Shown here: in pieces, positions 25,913 to 43,757 of the stretch | Numbering within the stretch: position 1 is the first letter of the stretch | Layout of the letters: each line of letters starts with the position of its first letter | NCBI RefSeq assembly: GCF_001524445.2 | Contig: NZ_CP013417.1 | Coordinates: 62,001 to 126,000 of the forward strand | DNA from: Burkholderia savannae | Lineage (GTDB): Bacteria; Pseudomonadota; Gammaproteobacteria; Burkholderiales; Burkholderiaceae | Direction of reading: 5' to 3' | Length of the DNA: 64,000 nucleotides | Notes under the pieces: model-generated | Seen by the model: only the letters and a program-made list of their open reading frames with translations | Database searches by the model: none | Told to the model about the DNA's origin: nothing | Made by a program: the position numbers and the translations under genes

Positions 25913-27208
25913 ATGACGTCTCGCCGCTGGCTTTCCGCTCTTTCGTGCTTTTCGTGCTGTCTCGCGCTCGCTGCATCGCAGACGGCAAGCGCCGCGCAAG
26001 CCGACGCGCCCGCGCAGCCGGCGCGCTGGGTCGCGTCCTGGGCGACGGCGCTGCAGCCGATCCCGGATCTCGCGGCGCCGCCGCCGTTGTATCGCGCGCC
26101 GGACGTCGCGGGGCGCACGATCCGCCAGATCGTTTATCCGACGCTCGCGGGGCGAGCGGTCCGCATTCGTGTGAGCAACGCATACGGCAAGACGCCGCTC
26201 GTGATCGGCGAGGCGAGCATCGCTCGCTCGTCGGGCGGCGCGGCGATCGCGGCCGGCAGTTCGACGACGATGACGTTCGGCGGTCGGCGCGCGATCGAAG
26301 TGCCGCCCGGCGAGGAGCGGGAAAGCGATCCGGCCGCATTCGACGTGACGGCGGGCGCGCCATACGCACTCAGCCTGTATATGGGCAGTCGCCAGACGAT
26401 GGCGGTTTGGCACCGCGTCTCGAATCAGGTCAATTACGTGTCGACGCCGGGTAATCACGCGAGCGACGCCGCGCCCGACGCCTACCTGACGCGCTTCACG
26501 CAATCCGCGTGGGTGGCCGAGCTTGCGGTCGAGGCGTCGCGGCCGGGCGCCGCGACGATCGTGGCGATCGGCGATTCGATCACGGACGGCATGCGCTCGA
26601 GCCTGAACCGCAATCGGCGCTGGCCGGACGCGTTCGCGGCGCGGCTCGAGCGCTCGGGCGAGCACGACATCGGCGTGGTGAATCTCGGCATCAGCGGAAA
26701 CCGGCTGCTGAGCGACTCCCGCTGCTACGGCGTCGCGCTCGAGCGCCGCTTCGAGCGCGACGCGCTGGCGCGCGCCAGCGTGAAGGCCGCAGTGCTGCTG
26801 ATCGGCATCAACGACATCAATTTTGCGGCGATGCCGGCGCGGTCGGGGCTCGATTGCGATGCGCCGCACACGCAGGTCGACGCGCAGTCGCTGATCGCAG
26901 GCTACCGCCGGGTGATTGCCGCCGCGCACGCGCGCGGCGTCGCGGTGTTCGGCGCAACGCTGACGCCCGCGTCGCTGCCGCCGGCGCGCGAAGCGATCCG
27001 CCGTGAAGTCAACGAGTGGATTCGGACGTCGGGCGCATTTGACGGTGTCGTGGATTTCGACGTCGCGTTGCGCGACCCCGCGAAGCCGTCGGCACTCCAG
27101 CGCCGCTACAACAGCGGCGACGACATTCATCCGAGCGATGCGGGGTACGCGGCGATGGCCGACGCGGTGCCGCTGGAGCGGCTGGCGGCGGCGGCTCGGC
27201 GCCGTTGA
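25913..27208 (+). CDS. Secreted SGNH/GDSL hydrolase
   Basis: A 431-residue exported esterase-like enzyme. Seen: signal peptide (residues 1-27, ending ASAAQA), an N-terminal beta-rich domain ([25 protein letters not shown]), then the SGNH catalytic domain with block [14 protein letters not shown] (nucleophile Ser, about residue 222), the Asn of block III in [10 protein letters not shown], and block [11 protein letters not shown] with the Asp-His pair. Ester substrate unknown (acetylated sugar or lipid are options). The ATG at 25913 has a clear GAGGAG; the frame is open far upstream but only through the minisatellites. Confidence 0.88.
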   Translation: MTSRRWLSALSCFSCCLALAASQTASAAQADAPAQPARWVASWATALQPIPDLAAPPPLYRAPDVAGRTIRQIVYPTLAGRAVRIRVSNAYGKTPLVIGEASIARSSGGAAIAAGSSTTMTFGGRRAIEVPPGEERESDPAAFDVTAGAPYALSLYMGSRQTMAVWHRVSNQVNYVSTPGNHASDAAPDAYLTRFTQSAWVAELAVEASRPGAATIVAIGDSITDGMRSSLNRNRRWPDAFAARLERSGEHDIGVVNLGISGNRLLSDSRCYGVALERRFERDALARASVKAAVLLIGINDINFAAMPARSGLDCDAPHTQVDAQSLIAGYRRVIAAAHARGVAVFGATLTPASLPPAREAIRREVNEWIRTSGAFDGVVDFDVALRDPAKPSALQRRYNSGDDIHPSDAGYAAMADAVPLERLAAAARRR

Positions 27209-27273
27209 GCGTGCTGCGCCGACACGGTAAGCCGCGGCGACACAAGAATTTTGATGAAACCCTTAAAAAGGGC

Positions 27274-27302
27274 TTGCGTGAAAGCCGAGTGCTGCCTACA
27301 AT
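27274..27302 (+). promoter_or_regulatory. rRNA promoter P1
   Basis: TTGCGT (27274-27279), 17 bases, TACAAT (27297-27302). First of two sigma-70-like promoters in the 520-base leader before the 16S gene. No protein gene is visible in 27209-27731. Confidence 0.6.
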
Positions 27303-27446
27303 CACGCCTCTTTCGCGCCAAGCCGAACGCGGCGCGAGAGGGGAAGCGGGAAGTTCCGATGCCGAGGTGGTACGGTCGAAGCGGTAGCCGGCCGGCGGCA
27401 CGGAAAGGTGATCAGGGCGGAGCGCGACGCGGTAGTAAAAAAGTTG

Positions 27447-27475
27447 TTGACGCGCTGCGAATAAGTGATCATAAT
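27447..27475 (+). promoter_or_regulatory. rRNA promoter P2
   Basis: TTGACG (27447-27452), 17 bases, CATAAT (27470-27475). Close to consensus, about 257 bases before the mature 16S end and 73 bases before boxA. Confidence 0.75.
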
Positions 27476-27548
27476 CTCGCTTCTCTGCTGCAGACAACGC
27501 AGCGCTGCTGAGAAGGCGGCAGAAAGTAGTGAAGTCTTCTCGCAGATG

Positions 27549-27560
27549 TGCTCTTTAACA
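27549..27560 (+). promoter_or_regulatory. boxA antitermination site
   Basis: TGCTCTTTAACA matches the conserved boxA bound by NusB/S10 in rRNA leaders. It allows rho-resistant transcription of the operon. A second copy lies in the 16S-23S spacer. Confidence 0.85.
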
Positions 27561-27731
27561 ATGAACAGCCGATAAGTGTGGGCGCTTGATGGAAGCGGGC
27601 GATCCTTGGATCGCAAGCAAAAGTATCAAGAGTCTCACACTAAAGTAAGTCAGGTTTATGAAGCAATTCATATACCTGTCAGCTTTGAGTGAGCGACCGG
27701 TTGGAAACAACCGAAAACAGTAACAGGAATT

Positions 27732-29264
<1,533 letters not shown>

Positions 29265-29327
29265 CTCGAGCTTATTTCCGCGAAGTTGAGCGCTCACGCT
29301 TATCGGCTGTAATCAAGACAGACTCAG

Positions 29328-29404
29328 GGGTCTGTAGCTCAGTCGGTTAGAGCACCGTCTTGATAAGGCGGGGGTCGTTGGTTCGAATCCAACCAGACCC
29401 ACCA
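29328..29404 (+). tRNA. tRNA-Ile (GAT)
   Basis: 77 bases, acceptor arms GGGTCTG and CAGACCC, anticodon GAT in TTGATAA, T-loop GTTCGAATCC and encoded ACCA end. Standard first tRNA of the 16S-23S spacer. Confidence 0.97.
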
Positions 29405-29442
29405 AGTTGTCTGGCGCAGGAAACCTGGGTGAAGTCTCTGTA

Positions 29443-29518
29443 GGGGGCATAGCTCAGCTGGGAGAGCACCTGCTTTGCAAGCAGGGGGTCGTCGGTTCGA
29501 TCCCGTCTGCCTCCACCA
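29443..29518 (+). tRNA. tRNA-Ala (TGC)
   Basis: 76 bases, acceptor arms GGGGGCA and TGCCTCC, anticodon TGC in TTTGCAA, encoded ACCA end. Standard second spacer tRNA. Confidence 0.97.
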
Positions 29519-29526
29519 ATTGCGGT

Positions 29527-29554
29527 GCTCGTTAGTGCTTCAGCGCTTACGAGC
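29527..29554 (+). repeat. Spacer hairpin A
   Basis: GCTCGTTAGTGCTT and CAGCGCTTACGAGC form an imperfect hairpin just after tRNA-Ala. Its arms resemble those of hairpins B and C further on in the same spacer. Confidence 0.6.
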
Positions 29555-29672
29555 ATCTCACTCCCGAAGGGAGTCCCAATGGAGAATATTTGATTGGGTT
29601 CGAGAGAACGAATCGAGTATTCCCCATTGGCGATTGAGCCAGTCAGAGTGATACGTAGTATGTATCGGCTGT

Positions 29673-29684
29673 CGTTCTTTAACA
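29673..29684 (+). promoter_or_regulatory. boxA of the 16S-23S spacer
   Basis: CGTTCTTTAACA, one or two bases different from the leader boxA, before the 23S gene, as in most proteobacterial rRNA operons. Confidence 0.75.
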
Positions 29685-29805
29685 ATCTGGAAGAAGTAAG
29701 TAATTTGGATAGCGGAAGCGTCTAATGAGATGGACGTGGAAACTATCCGGGTTGTGATTGTATCGATGTATCTCAAGATGATTCGGGTCTACTCCCTTCG
29801 GGAGT

Positions 29806-29944
29806 GGGGCCGGCGTAAGCGCTAAAGCGCTAACGCCGGACCGACATCAATTTTGGAATACGGCACAACGCGAGAACTCAACCTGTAGCGACTGTCGTCC
29901 CCCATGCGGGGATGGGGCCCTCGTAAGCGCTAAAGCGCTAACGA
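29806..29944 (+). repeat. Repeated hairpin element in the rRNA spacer
   Basis: The string CGTAAGCGCTAAAGCGCTAACG occurs at 29813-29834 and again at 29923-29944, each preceded by TGGGGCC and foldable into a stem-loop. The two copies flank about 90 bases of spacer, so the region consists largely of local structure. Confidence 0.8.
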
Positions 29945-29972
29945 TGGCCGACATGAGACAGACTCGTTATAG

Positions 29973-32853
<2,881 letters not shown>

Positions 32854-33040
32854 ATAACAAGTCTGTCTCGGTAGTCGTTGGCGCGTCAGCGCTCACGGAT
32901 ATCGAGTGTCGAGTGCAAGGCGCTCGACGTACTGCGGTTGAAGTACCGCGTATGTGTGAGATACAACCTCACAACCCACCCAAGATTACTGCTTCTTCCC
33001 AGATTGGTTCTGTTGGCCGCGCCAGCAGAACAACCCTCTT

Positions 33041-33156
33041 TGCCTGATGACCATAGCGAGTCGGTCCCACCCCTTCCCATCCCGAACAGGACCGTGAAAC
33101 GACTCCACGCCGATGATAGTGCGGATTGCCCGTGTGAAAGTAGGTAATCGTCAGGC
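33041..33156 (+). rRNA. rrf: 5S ribosomal RNA
   Basis: About 116 bases from TGCCTGATGACCATAGCGAG to GTAGGTAATCGTCAGGC, the two ends pairing as helix I. CATCCCGAACAGG in loop B/C is the usual 5S core. It lies 187 bases after 23S; that gap holds only the 23S processing arm. Confidence 0.95.
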
Positions 33157-33165
33157 TCCCCTCTG

Positions 33166-33200
33166 AAAACCCCCGCCCTCGCCGGCGGGGGTTTTGCTTT
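33166..33200 (+). terminator. rRNA operon terminator
   Basis: AAAACCCCCGCC (33166-33177) and complement (33184-33195) with a six-base loop, followed by TTTTGCTTT. Confidence 0.9.
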
Positions 33201-34033
33201 TTACGCCTTCGCCAATCCCCTGAACGCCCTCGGCAGGAGCCTCGCGCTCCAACTCCCGCCTCGACTCCCTTCTCGCTCGAGCGCGGGCGGGCCTCTCGGA
33301 CGGTACGCACGCGCTCTTGGGATTCGACCAGCCCTCGCGTCTAGTCCAATCCGGTGCGTGAGTCCGAGGTTAAAGCTGGTGCTGCGTATGCGGACATCAT
33401 AGGCCCAGGCATCCAGTGCTTCGCCGCGAACTCCGAGCCGCTATCAACGGTGATCGAGGTAGGCAACCCACGCATCTTGTCCAAGCGCTGCAAACCTGTA
33501 CCGCGCGAAGTCAGGACAACGGGGTGTTGACCTCGATAACCCGGCATTTGCGCGTGTAGTCGTCGACCACATTCAGGCAGTGCAAGCGCTGCTCATGAGC
33601 TCACCCGTCAGCGACAAAGTCCATCCGCCAGCTCTGGCTCGGGCCAGTTGGCAACAGCAGTGACATGCGCTCGACAGCGGCAATGCGCTTGTGTCGACGC
33701 TTGCGCACGCCTAACCCTGCAAGCGGAGATTCATATTCGGGGCCAGATTATTGATTCTACTTTTACATCCGTGACGATTTCTTTTCGAGCCCAATCGCCG
33801 TTTGGCACTTGGCGGCGTTCTTCCAACGCCGTATGATTCAGGTCTTCCGTTTTCCGGCGCGTTTTTTGCCGGGCAGACGGGGGGGCGACGACAGGCGGTA
33901 CCAGACGTCCCGTTGGATTCAGTAGTCCGCAAGCTCGGTCCTGTTGCCGATGCAATGACAACTGAAAAACGGCGGCGCAGGTTGAACGACATCGGTGCGC
34001 TCGAAGAAGATGCAAATAATCTCAACGACGCGC
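33201..34033. other. Gene-poor spacer between rRNA and tRNA-tuf operons
   Basis: Apart from the transposase fragment (33340-33725), nothing convincing is coded here. The last 300 bases hold short frames on both strands without recognisable motifs and only the tRNA promoter at the end. Confidence 0.5.
33340..33725 (-). pseudogene. IS3-family transposase (orfB) fragment
   Basis: On the minus strand one frame reads VRKRRHKRIAAVERMSL and SQSWRMDFVADG, the first catalytic Asp region of IS3-family (IS407-like) transposases; a stop follows. Further along, another frame gives RGLPTSITVDSGSEF, the second Asp region, and another LDAWAY. Stop codons and frameshifts break the gene and the third catalytic residue (Glu) is missing. 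No terminal inverted repeats were found. It is an old insertion remnant between the rRNA operon and the tRNA-tuf operon. Confidence 0.75.
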
Positions 34034-34062
34034 TTGACACGAATTCGATGTACCCCCATAAT
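34034..34062 (+). promoter_or_regulatory. Promoter of the tRNA-tuf-secE operon
   Basis: TTGACA (34034-34039), exactly 17 bases, CATAAT (34057-34062), 14 bases before tRNA-Tyr. Near-consensus and in the right place for a strong stable-RNA promoter. Confidence 0.85.
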
Positions 34063-34076
34063 CGTCAGTTCTCTAC

Positions 34077-34162
34077 GGAGGGGTGCCCGAGTGGCTAAAG
34101 GGGGCAGACTGTAAATCTGTTGGCTTACGCCTACGTTGGTTCGAATCCAACCTCCTCCACCA
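34077..34162 (+). tRNA. tRNA-Tyr (GTA)
   Basis: 86 bases with the long variable arm of class II tRNAs, acceptor arms GGAGGGG and CTCCTCC, anticodon GTA in CTGTAAAT, ACCA encoded. Confidence 0.96.
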
Positions 34163-34205
34163 AGACATAAGCACAGAGCGGTATAGGGAATCGTTGCTGG
34201 CCCTT

Positions 34206-34279
34206 GCGGGTGTAGCTCAATGGTAGAGCAGAAGCCTTCCAAGCTTACGACGAGGGTTCGATTCCCTTCACCCGCTCCA
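34206..34279 (+). tRNA. tRNA-Gly (TCC)
   Basis: 74 bases, acceptor arms GCGGGTG and CACCCGC, anticodon TCC in CTTCCAAG, TCCA end. Confidence 0.96.
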
Positions 34280-34303
34280 GTTCAGGCAGTTGAAACGTAA
34301 AGC

Positions 34304-34378
<75 letters not shown>

Positions 34379-34440
34379 GCAGGTAGTCGGTGTCTGTTTG
34401 CGCGCGGCGCAACATGTGAAATTCCTTTCGGGAGTTGAAA

Positions 34441-35631
<1,191 letters not shown>

Positions 35632-35690
35632 GCCAGTTACTCGCTGATCGACAGTTTGGGGGCCGGCGCCAGCCGGTCCCAGCATGGTCT

Positions 35691-35766
35691 AGGGGTATAG
35701 CTCAACTGGCAGAGCGTCGGTCTCCAAAACCGAAGGTTGGGGGTTCGATTCCCTCTGCCCCTGCCA
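35691..35766 (+). tRNA. tRNA-Trp (CCA)
   Basis: 76 bases, acceptor arms AGGGGTA and TGCCCCT, anticodon CCA in TCTCCAAAA, GCCA end. Between tuf and secE, the usual place. Confidence 0.97.
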
Positions 35767-35808
35767 CATAAGCCACGTTTCTTTGCGTGGCGTTTGTTTT
35801 AGAGTGTT

Positions 35809-36189
35809 ATGGCGAATCCTTCCGTCGAAACTGTTAATACCTCCGGCGATAAGCTGATGCTGGCCCTGGGTGTATTGTTGGTCTTGGCCGGATTTGCGGG
35901 CTTCTTCTTGCTTGGCGGCAAGGAGTGGTATGTCCGCGGCGCTGCTTTGGCAGTGGGGGTGGTCGCCGGTGTGGGCGTCGCGCTGATATCGCTTCCTGGT
36001 AAGAGCTTCATCGCTTTTGCGAAGGATTCGTATCGCGAAGTGCGTAAAGTCGTTTGGCCCACGCGCAAAGAAGCCACGCAAACCACGCTCGTCGTCTTCG
36101 GTTTTGTGCTGGTCATGGCGCTCTTTCTTTGGCTAAGCGATAAGTCCATCGAATGGGTGATTTTCTCGGCGATTCTGGGTTGGAAATGA
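35809..36189 (+). CDS. secE: Preprotein translocase subunit SecE
   Basis: A 126-residue inner-membrane subunit of the SecYEG channel. Three membrane segments are seen (about 17-37, 43-62, 95-115) and between the second and third the conserved cytoplasmic region [20 protein letters not shown]. Length and three-segment form match E. coli SecE. One base separates it from nusG, with which it is co-transcribed. Confidence 0.96.
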   Translation: MANPSVETVNTSGDKLMLALGVLLVLAGFAGFFLLGGKEWYVRGAALAVGVVAGVGVALISLPGKSFIAFAKDSYREVRKVVWPTRKEATQTTLVVFGFVLVMALFLWLSDKSIEWVIFSAILGWK

Positions 36190-36190
36190 T

Positions 36191-36748
36191 ATGAGCGATA
36201 CTCCGGCATCCCCGAGCGGAAAACGTTGGTACGTCGTGCACGCCTACTCCGGCATGGAGAAGAGCGTGCAACGCGCGCTTCAGGAGCGCATCGAGCGTGC
36301 CGGCATGCAGGACAAGTTCGGCCAGATCCTGGTTCCGACCGAGGAAGTGGTTGAAGTCAAGGGTGGTCACAAGGCGGTGACCGAGCGTCGTTTCTTCCCC
36401 GGCTACGTGCTGGTCGAAATGGAAATGACGGACGAAACGTGGCACCTCGTGAAAAACACCGCGAAGGTCACCGGTTTCGTCGGCGGGGCGCGCAATCGCC
36501 CGAGCCCGATTTCCCCGCGGGAAGTCGAAAAAATCATGTCGCAAATGCAGGAAGGCGTGGAAAAGCCGCGCCCGAAGACCCTGTTCGAAGTCGGCGAGAT
36601 GGTGCGCGTGAAGGAAGGCCCGTTCACGGACTTCAACGGCACGGTCGAAGAAGTGAACTACGAAAAATCGCGAGTTCGGGTGTCCGTCACCATCTTCGGC
36701 CGAGCAACGCCGGTCGAGCTGGAATTCGGGCAGGTCGAAAAGGTTTGA
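36191..36748 (+). CDS. nusG: Transcription termination/antitermination protein NusG
   Basis: A 185-residue RNA polymerase-binding factor; links transcription with Rho, NusB/S10 and ribosome. N-terminal NGN domain ([38 protein letters not shown]) and C-terminal KOW domain ([18 protein letters not shown]) are visible. Follows secE directly. Confidence 0.97.
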   Translation: MSDTPASPSGKRWYVVHAYSGMEKSVQRALQERIERAGMQDKFGQILVPTEEVVEVKGGHKAVTERRFFPGYVLVEMEMTDETWHLVKNTAKVTGFVGGARNRPSPISPREVEKIMSQMQEGVEKPRPKTLFEVGEMVRVKEGPFTDFNGTVEEVNYEKSRVRVSVTIFGRATPVELEFGQVEKV

Positions 36749-36756
36749 GCAAGTTC

Positions 36757-36785
36757 AGGTGGGCAGCTCCGGGAGCTGCCCACCT
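36757..36785 (+). other. Perfect hairpin between nusG and rplK
   Basis: AGGTGGGCAGCTCC (36757-36770), one base, then the exact complement to 36785. No T-run follows, so it is not an intrinsic terminator; it could protect mRNA ends or mark a processing or regulatory site upstream of the L11-L1 genes. Confidence 0.6.
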
Positions 36786-36893
36786 TCGCGCTTACGGCCC
36801 GCGTCAATGGCCGTTGAGGAGCGCAAGTAGTCGCACGACGAACCCGCGTTATCACTCACCGAACGCTTGCATGCGTTCCAACGAGGTTTTCAA

Positions 36894-37325
36894 ATGGCAA
36901 AGAAGATTGTCGGCTTTATCAAGCTGCAGATCCCTGCAGGTAAAGCCAACCCGTCGCCGCCGGTCGGTCCGGCGCTGGGCCAGCGCGGCCTGAACATCAT
37001 GGAGTTCTGCAAGGCGTTCAACGCGCAGACTCAAGGCATGGAGCCGGGCCTGCCGGTGCCGGTCGTCATCACGGCATACGCGGACAAGAGCTTCACGTTC
37101 GTGATGAAGACCCCGCCCGCGACGGTTCTGATCAAGAAGGCGGCGAAGGTCGACAAGGGCTCGAGCAAACCCCACACCGACAAGGTCGGCAAGATCACCC
37201 GCGCACAAGCGGAAGAAATCGCGAAGACCAAGATGCCGGATCTTACGGCAGCTGATCTCGACGCGGCCGTTCGCACCATCGCTGGTAGCGCACGCTCGAT
37301 GGGCATCACTGTGGAGGGCGTGTAA
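36894..37325 (+). CDS. rplK: 50S ribosomal protein L11
   Basis: A 143-residue protein of the GTPase-associated centre, needed for stringent response activation. Begins [20 protein letters not shown], with the proline-rich [14 protein letters not shown] 36894 follows AACGAGG; an earlier in-frame TTG at 36867 is unlikely. Confidence 0.98.
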   Translation: MAKKIVGFIKLQIPAGKANPSPPVGPALGQRGLNIMEFCKAFNAQTQGMEPGLPVPVVITAYADKSFTFVMKTPPATVLIKKAAKVDKGSSKPHTDKVGKITRAQAEEIAKTKMPDLTAADLDAAVRTIAGSARSMGITVEGV

Positions 37326-38024
37326 ATGGCCAAGATCTCGAAGCGCCGTCAGGCATTTGCCGCTAAGGTCGATCGTCAGAAGCTGTACGCGATCGACGAG
37401 GCCCTCGCTCTCGTGAAGGAATGCGCGAGCGCGAAGTTCAACGAATCGATCGACGTCGCGGTTCAACTCGGCATCGACGCGAAGAAGTCGGACCAGGTCG
37501 TTCGTGGTTCGGTCGTGCTGCCGGCCGGTACCGGCAAGTCGGTTCGCGTTGCCGTGTTCGCGCAAGGCGAGAAGGCAGAGCAAGCGCGCGCCGCCGGCGC
37601 CGAAGTGGTCGGCATGGAAGATCTGGCTGAGCAGATCAAGGCCGGTCAAATGGACTTCGACATCGTGATCGCTTCGCCGGACACGATGCGTATCGTCGGT
37701 ACGCTGGGCCAGATCCTCGGCCCGCGCGGCCTGATGCCGAACCCGAAGGTCGGCACGGTCACGCCGGATGTCGCGACCGCAGTGAAGAACGCGAAGGCGG
37801 GTCAGGTGCAGTTCCGCGTCGACAAGGCCGGTATCATCCATGCGACGATCGGCCGTGCATCGTTCGAGTCGACCGCGCTGCGCACGAACCTGTCGGCGCT
37901 GATCGAAGCGCTGCAGAAGGCGAAGCCGGCGACGAGCAAGGGCGTGTACCTGCGCAAGATCGCGCTGTCGAGCACGATGGGTGTCGGCGTTCGCGTCGAC
38001 CAAGGCTCGCTGGCCGCGCAGTAA
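37326..38024 (+). CDS. rplA: 50S ribosomal protein L1
   Basis: A 232-residue stalk protein and, in bacteria, translational repressor of its own operon. Starts on the base after the rplK stop codon, so the two are translationally linked. [15 protein letters not shown] is the L1 signature. Confidence 0.98.
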   Translation: MAKISKRRQAFAAKVDRQKLYAIDEALALVKECASAKFNESIDVAVQLGIDAKKSDQVVRGSVVLPAGTGKSVRVAVFAQGEKAEQARAAGAEVVGMEDLAEQIKAGQMDFDIVIASPDTMRIVGTLGQILGPRGLMPNPKVGTVTPDVATAVKNAKAGQVQFRVDKAGIIHATIGRASFESTALRTNLSALIEALQKAKPATSKGVYLRKIALSSTMGVGVRVDQGSLAAQ

Positions 38025-38321
38025 GCGAAGTATTCGAGCCGCGTCCGGGAGAGGCGGCTCAAAAGGGCTTTGGGCGGTCGTTCGAAGGAGCACCATCGAG
38101 CGACCGGTTATCAAAGACCGTTGGTGGGAATGCAGCAGTCGGGCGCTCCCTTAATTCAAGCCAACGCAGATGGCGAACCCGAAAGAGTTTTGCAGTGGTG
38201 AAGCGAGAGATCGACGAGAGATCGGCGATCTTCAGCGGAAATACTCCTAACGAGTCGGACGCCGTTGTTGAACGAGGTGCGCGACGCGTCATGCGAAGCG
38301 TATCGTTTCTGGAGGCTAACC
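38025..38321 (+). promoter_or_regulatory. rplJ leader region
   Basis: About 300 bases between rplA and rplJ. Such leaders bind the L10-L7/L12 complex for feedback control in other bacteria. I see a hairpin GAGCCGC/GCGGCTC at 38036-38060 and several smaller ones, but did not reconstruct the kink-turn. No gene. Confidence 0.45.
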
Positions 38322-38819
38322 GTGCCGCTTAATAGAGAAGACAAGCAAGCCGTCGTCGCTGAGGTTGCCGCGCAAGTTGCGAAGGCCCAGACCGTTGTGC
38401 TCGCTGAGTATCGTGGAATTGCGGTTGGCGATCTGACCACGCTGCGCGCGAAAGCGCGCGAGCAAAAGGTTTACCTGCGCGTTCTGAAGAACACGCTGGC
38501 GCGCCGCGCCGTCGAAGGTACGCCGTTTGCTCCGCTGGCAGAGCAGATGACTGGTCCCCTGATCTACGGCATCTCGGAAGATGCAATTGCCGCTGCTAAG
38601 GTCGTCAACGACTTCAGCAAGAGCAATGACAAGTTGGTCATCAAGGCCGGTTCGTTCGATGGCAAGGTGATGGACAAGGCAGGCGTGCAAGCGCTCGCCA
38701 GCATCCCGAGCCGCGAAGAACTGCTCTCGAAGCTGCTGTTCGTCATGCAAGCGCCTGTTTCCGGCTTTGCGCGCGCTCTGGCCGCGCTCGCCGAGAAGAA
38801 GCAAGCCGAAGCTGCGTAA
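38322..38819 (+). CDS. rplJ: 50S ribosomal protein L10
   Basis: A 165-residue base of the L7/L12 stalk. The GTG at 38322 was chosen: GGAGG lies 7 bases upstream and the conserved start [14 protein letters not shown] follows. The C-terminal helix that carries L12 dimers is the Ala-rich [17 protein letters not shown]. Confidence 0.96.
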   Translation: MPLNREDKQAVVAEVAAQVAKAQTVVLAEYRGIAVGDLTTLRAKAREQKVYLRVLKNTLARRAVEGTPFAPLAEQMTGPLIYGISEDAIAAAKVVNDFSKSNDKLVIKAGSFDGKVMDKAGVQALASIPSREELLSKLLFVMQAPVSGFARALAALAEKKQAEAA

Positions 38820-38891
38820 TTGCTACGCGCGAACGCACATCAGCGTCACTGATCGCTGGCTGTATCCGAATTCAATTTAGGAGTATTTCAA

Positions 38892-39266
38892 ATGGCAATC
38901 GCAAAAGAAGACATCCTGGCCGCAGTCGAAGGGATGACCGTTCTGGAACTGAACGAGCTGGTCAAGGCGTTCGAAGAGAAGTTTGGCGTGTCGGCTGCTG
39001 CTGTCGCCGTTGCTGGCCCGGCTGCCGGCGGCGCGGCTGCTGCTGCTGAAGAAAAGACCGAATTCACGGTCGTTCTGGCTGAAACCGGCGCCAACAAGGT
39101 TTCCGTCATCAAGGCCGTTCGCGAACTCACGGGCCTGGGCCTGAAGGAAGCGAAGGACCTCGTCGACGGCGCGCCGAAGCCCGTCAAGGAAGGCGTGGAC
39201 AAGGCCGCTGCCGACGATGCGAAGAAGAAGTTGGAAGAAGCTGGCGCGAAGGTCGAAATCAAGTAA
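38892..39266 (+). CDS. rplL: 50S ribosomal protein L7/L12
   Basis: A 124-residue acidic stalk protein. N-terminal dimerisation helices, an Ala/Gly hinge (about 35-52) and the C-terminal factor-binding domain ([37 protein letters not shown]). Confidence 0.98.
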   Translation: MAIAKEDILAAVEGMTVLELNELVKAFEEKFGVSAAAVAVAGPAAGGAAAAAEEKTEFTVVLAETGANKVSVIKAVRELTGLGLKEAKDLVDGAPKPVKEGVDKAAADDAKKKLEEAGAKVEIK

Positions 39267-39284
39267 GTTTCGACGCGCTGTGCG

Positions 39285-39316
39285 AAGGCTGGCGGTTTTT
39301 CACCGCCGGCCTTTTT
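39285..39316 (+). terminator. Terminator/attenuator after rplL
   Basis: GGCTGGCGGT (39287-39296) and complement (39302-39311, with one G-U pair) followed by TTTTT. In other bacteria a partial terminator here lowers rpoBC relative to rplJL. The 310 bases to rpoB carry no gene and no clear promoter. Confidence 0.8.
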
Positions 39317-39629
39317 GTGCTTTGTGGGGGCAGTGTTTTGACACTCTTTGAAGAGGTTGGACGAGCCCCCTTAGAAGCCAAAGAAAAACGCCTATCCACG
39401 ATCGATCGGCGATTCTCTTTGTCTTCTGAAGCGACTGCAGAAGGCAAGTTTGGTCGGGCAGCGGGCAACACAGGCATCCGCTGCCGTCAGCCAGCGGTTG
39501 GTAGCGGCCAACCACCAAGCTTCTCGGCTCGTGCCGTCGGACGGCCATCGGGTCTCAGTCGGTGAACACTCGGGTTTGACACGTCAAGGTATCCCGCCTC
39601 GATAGCGCCCGTCGTGATTCGGAGATCGT

Positions 39630-43736
<4,107 letters not shown>

Positions 43737-43757
43737 TCGGACTACGGAGAGAAAGCA

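Noticed and set aside
33719..34098. Small protein frames between the IS remnant and tRNA-Tyr
   Set aside because: Overlapping frames on both strands with no motif, and one runs into the tRNA gene; nothing supports translation.
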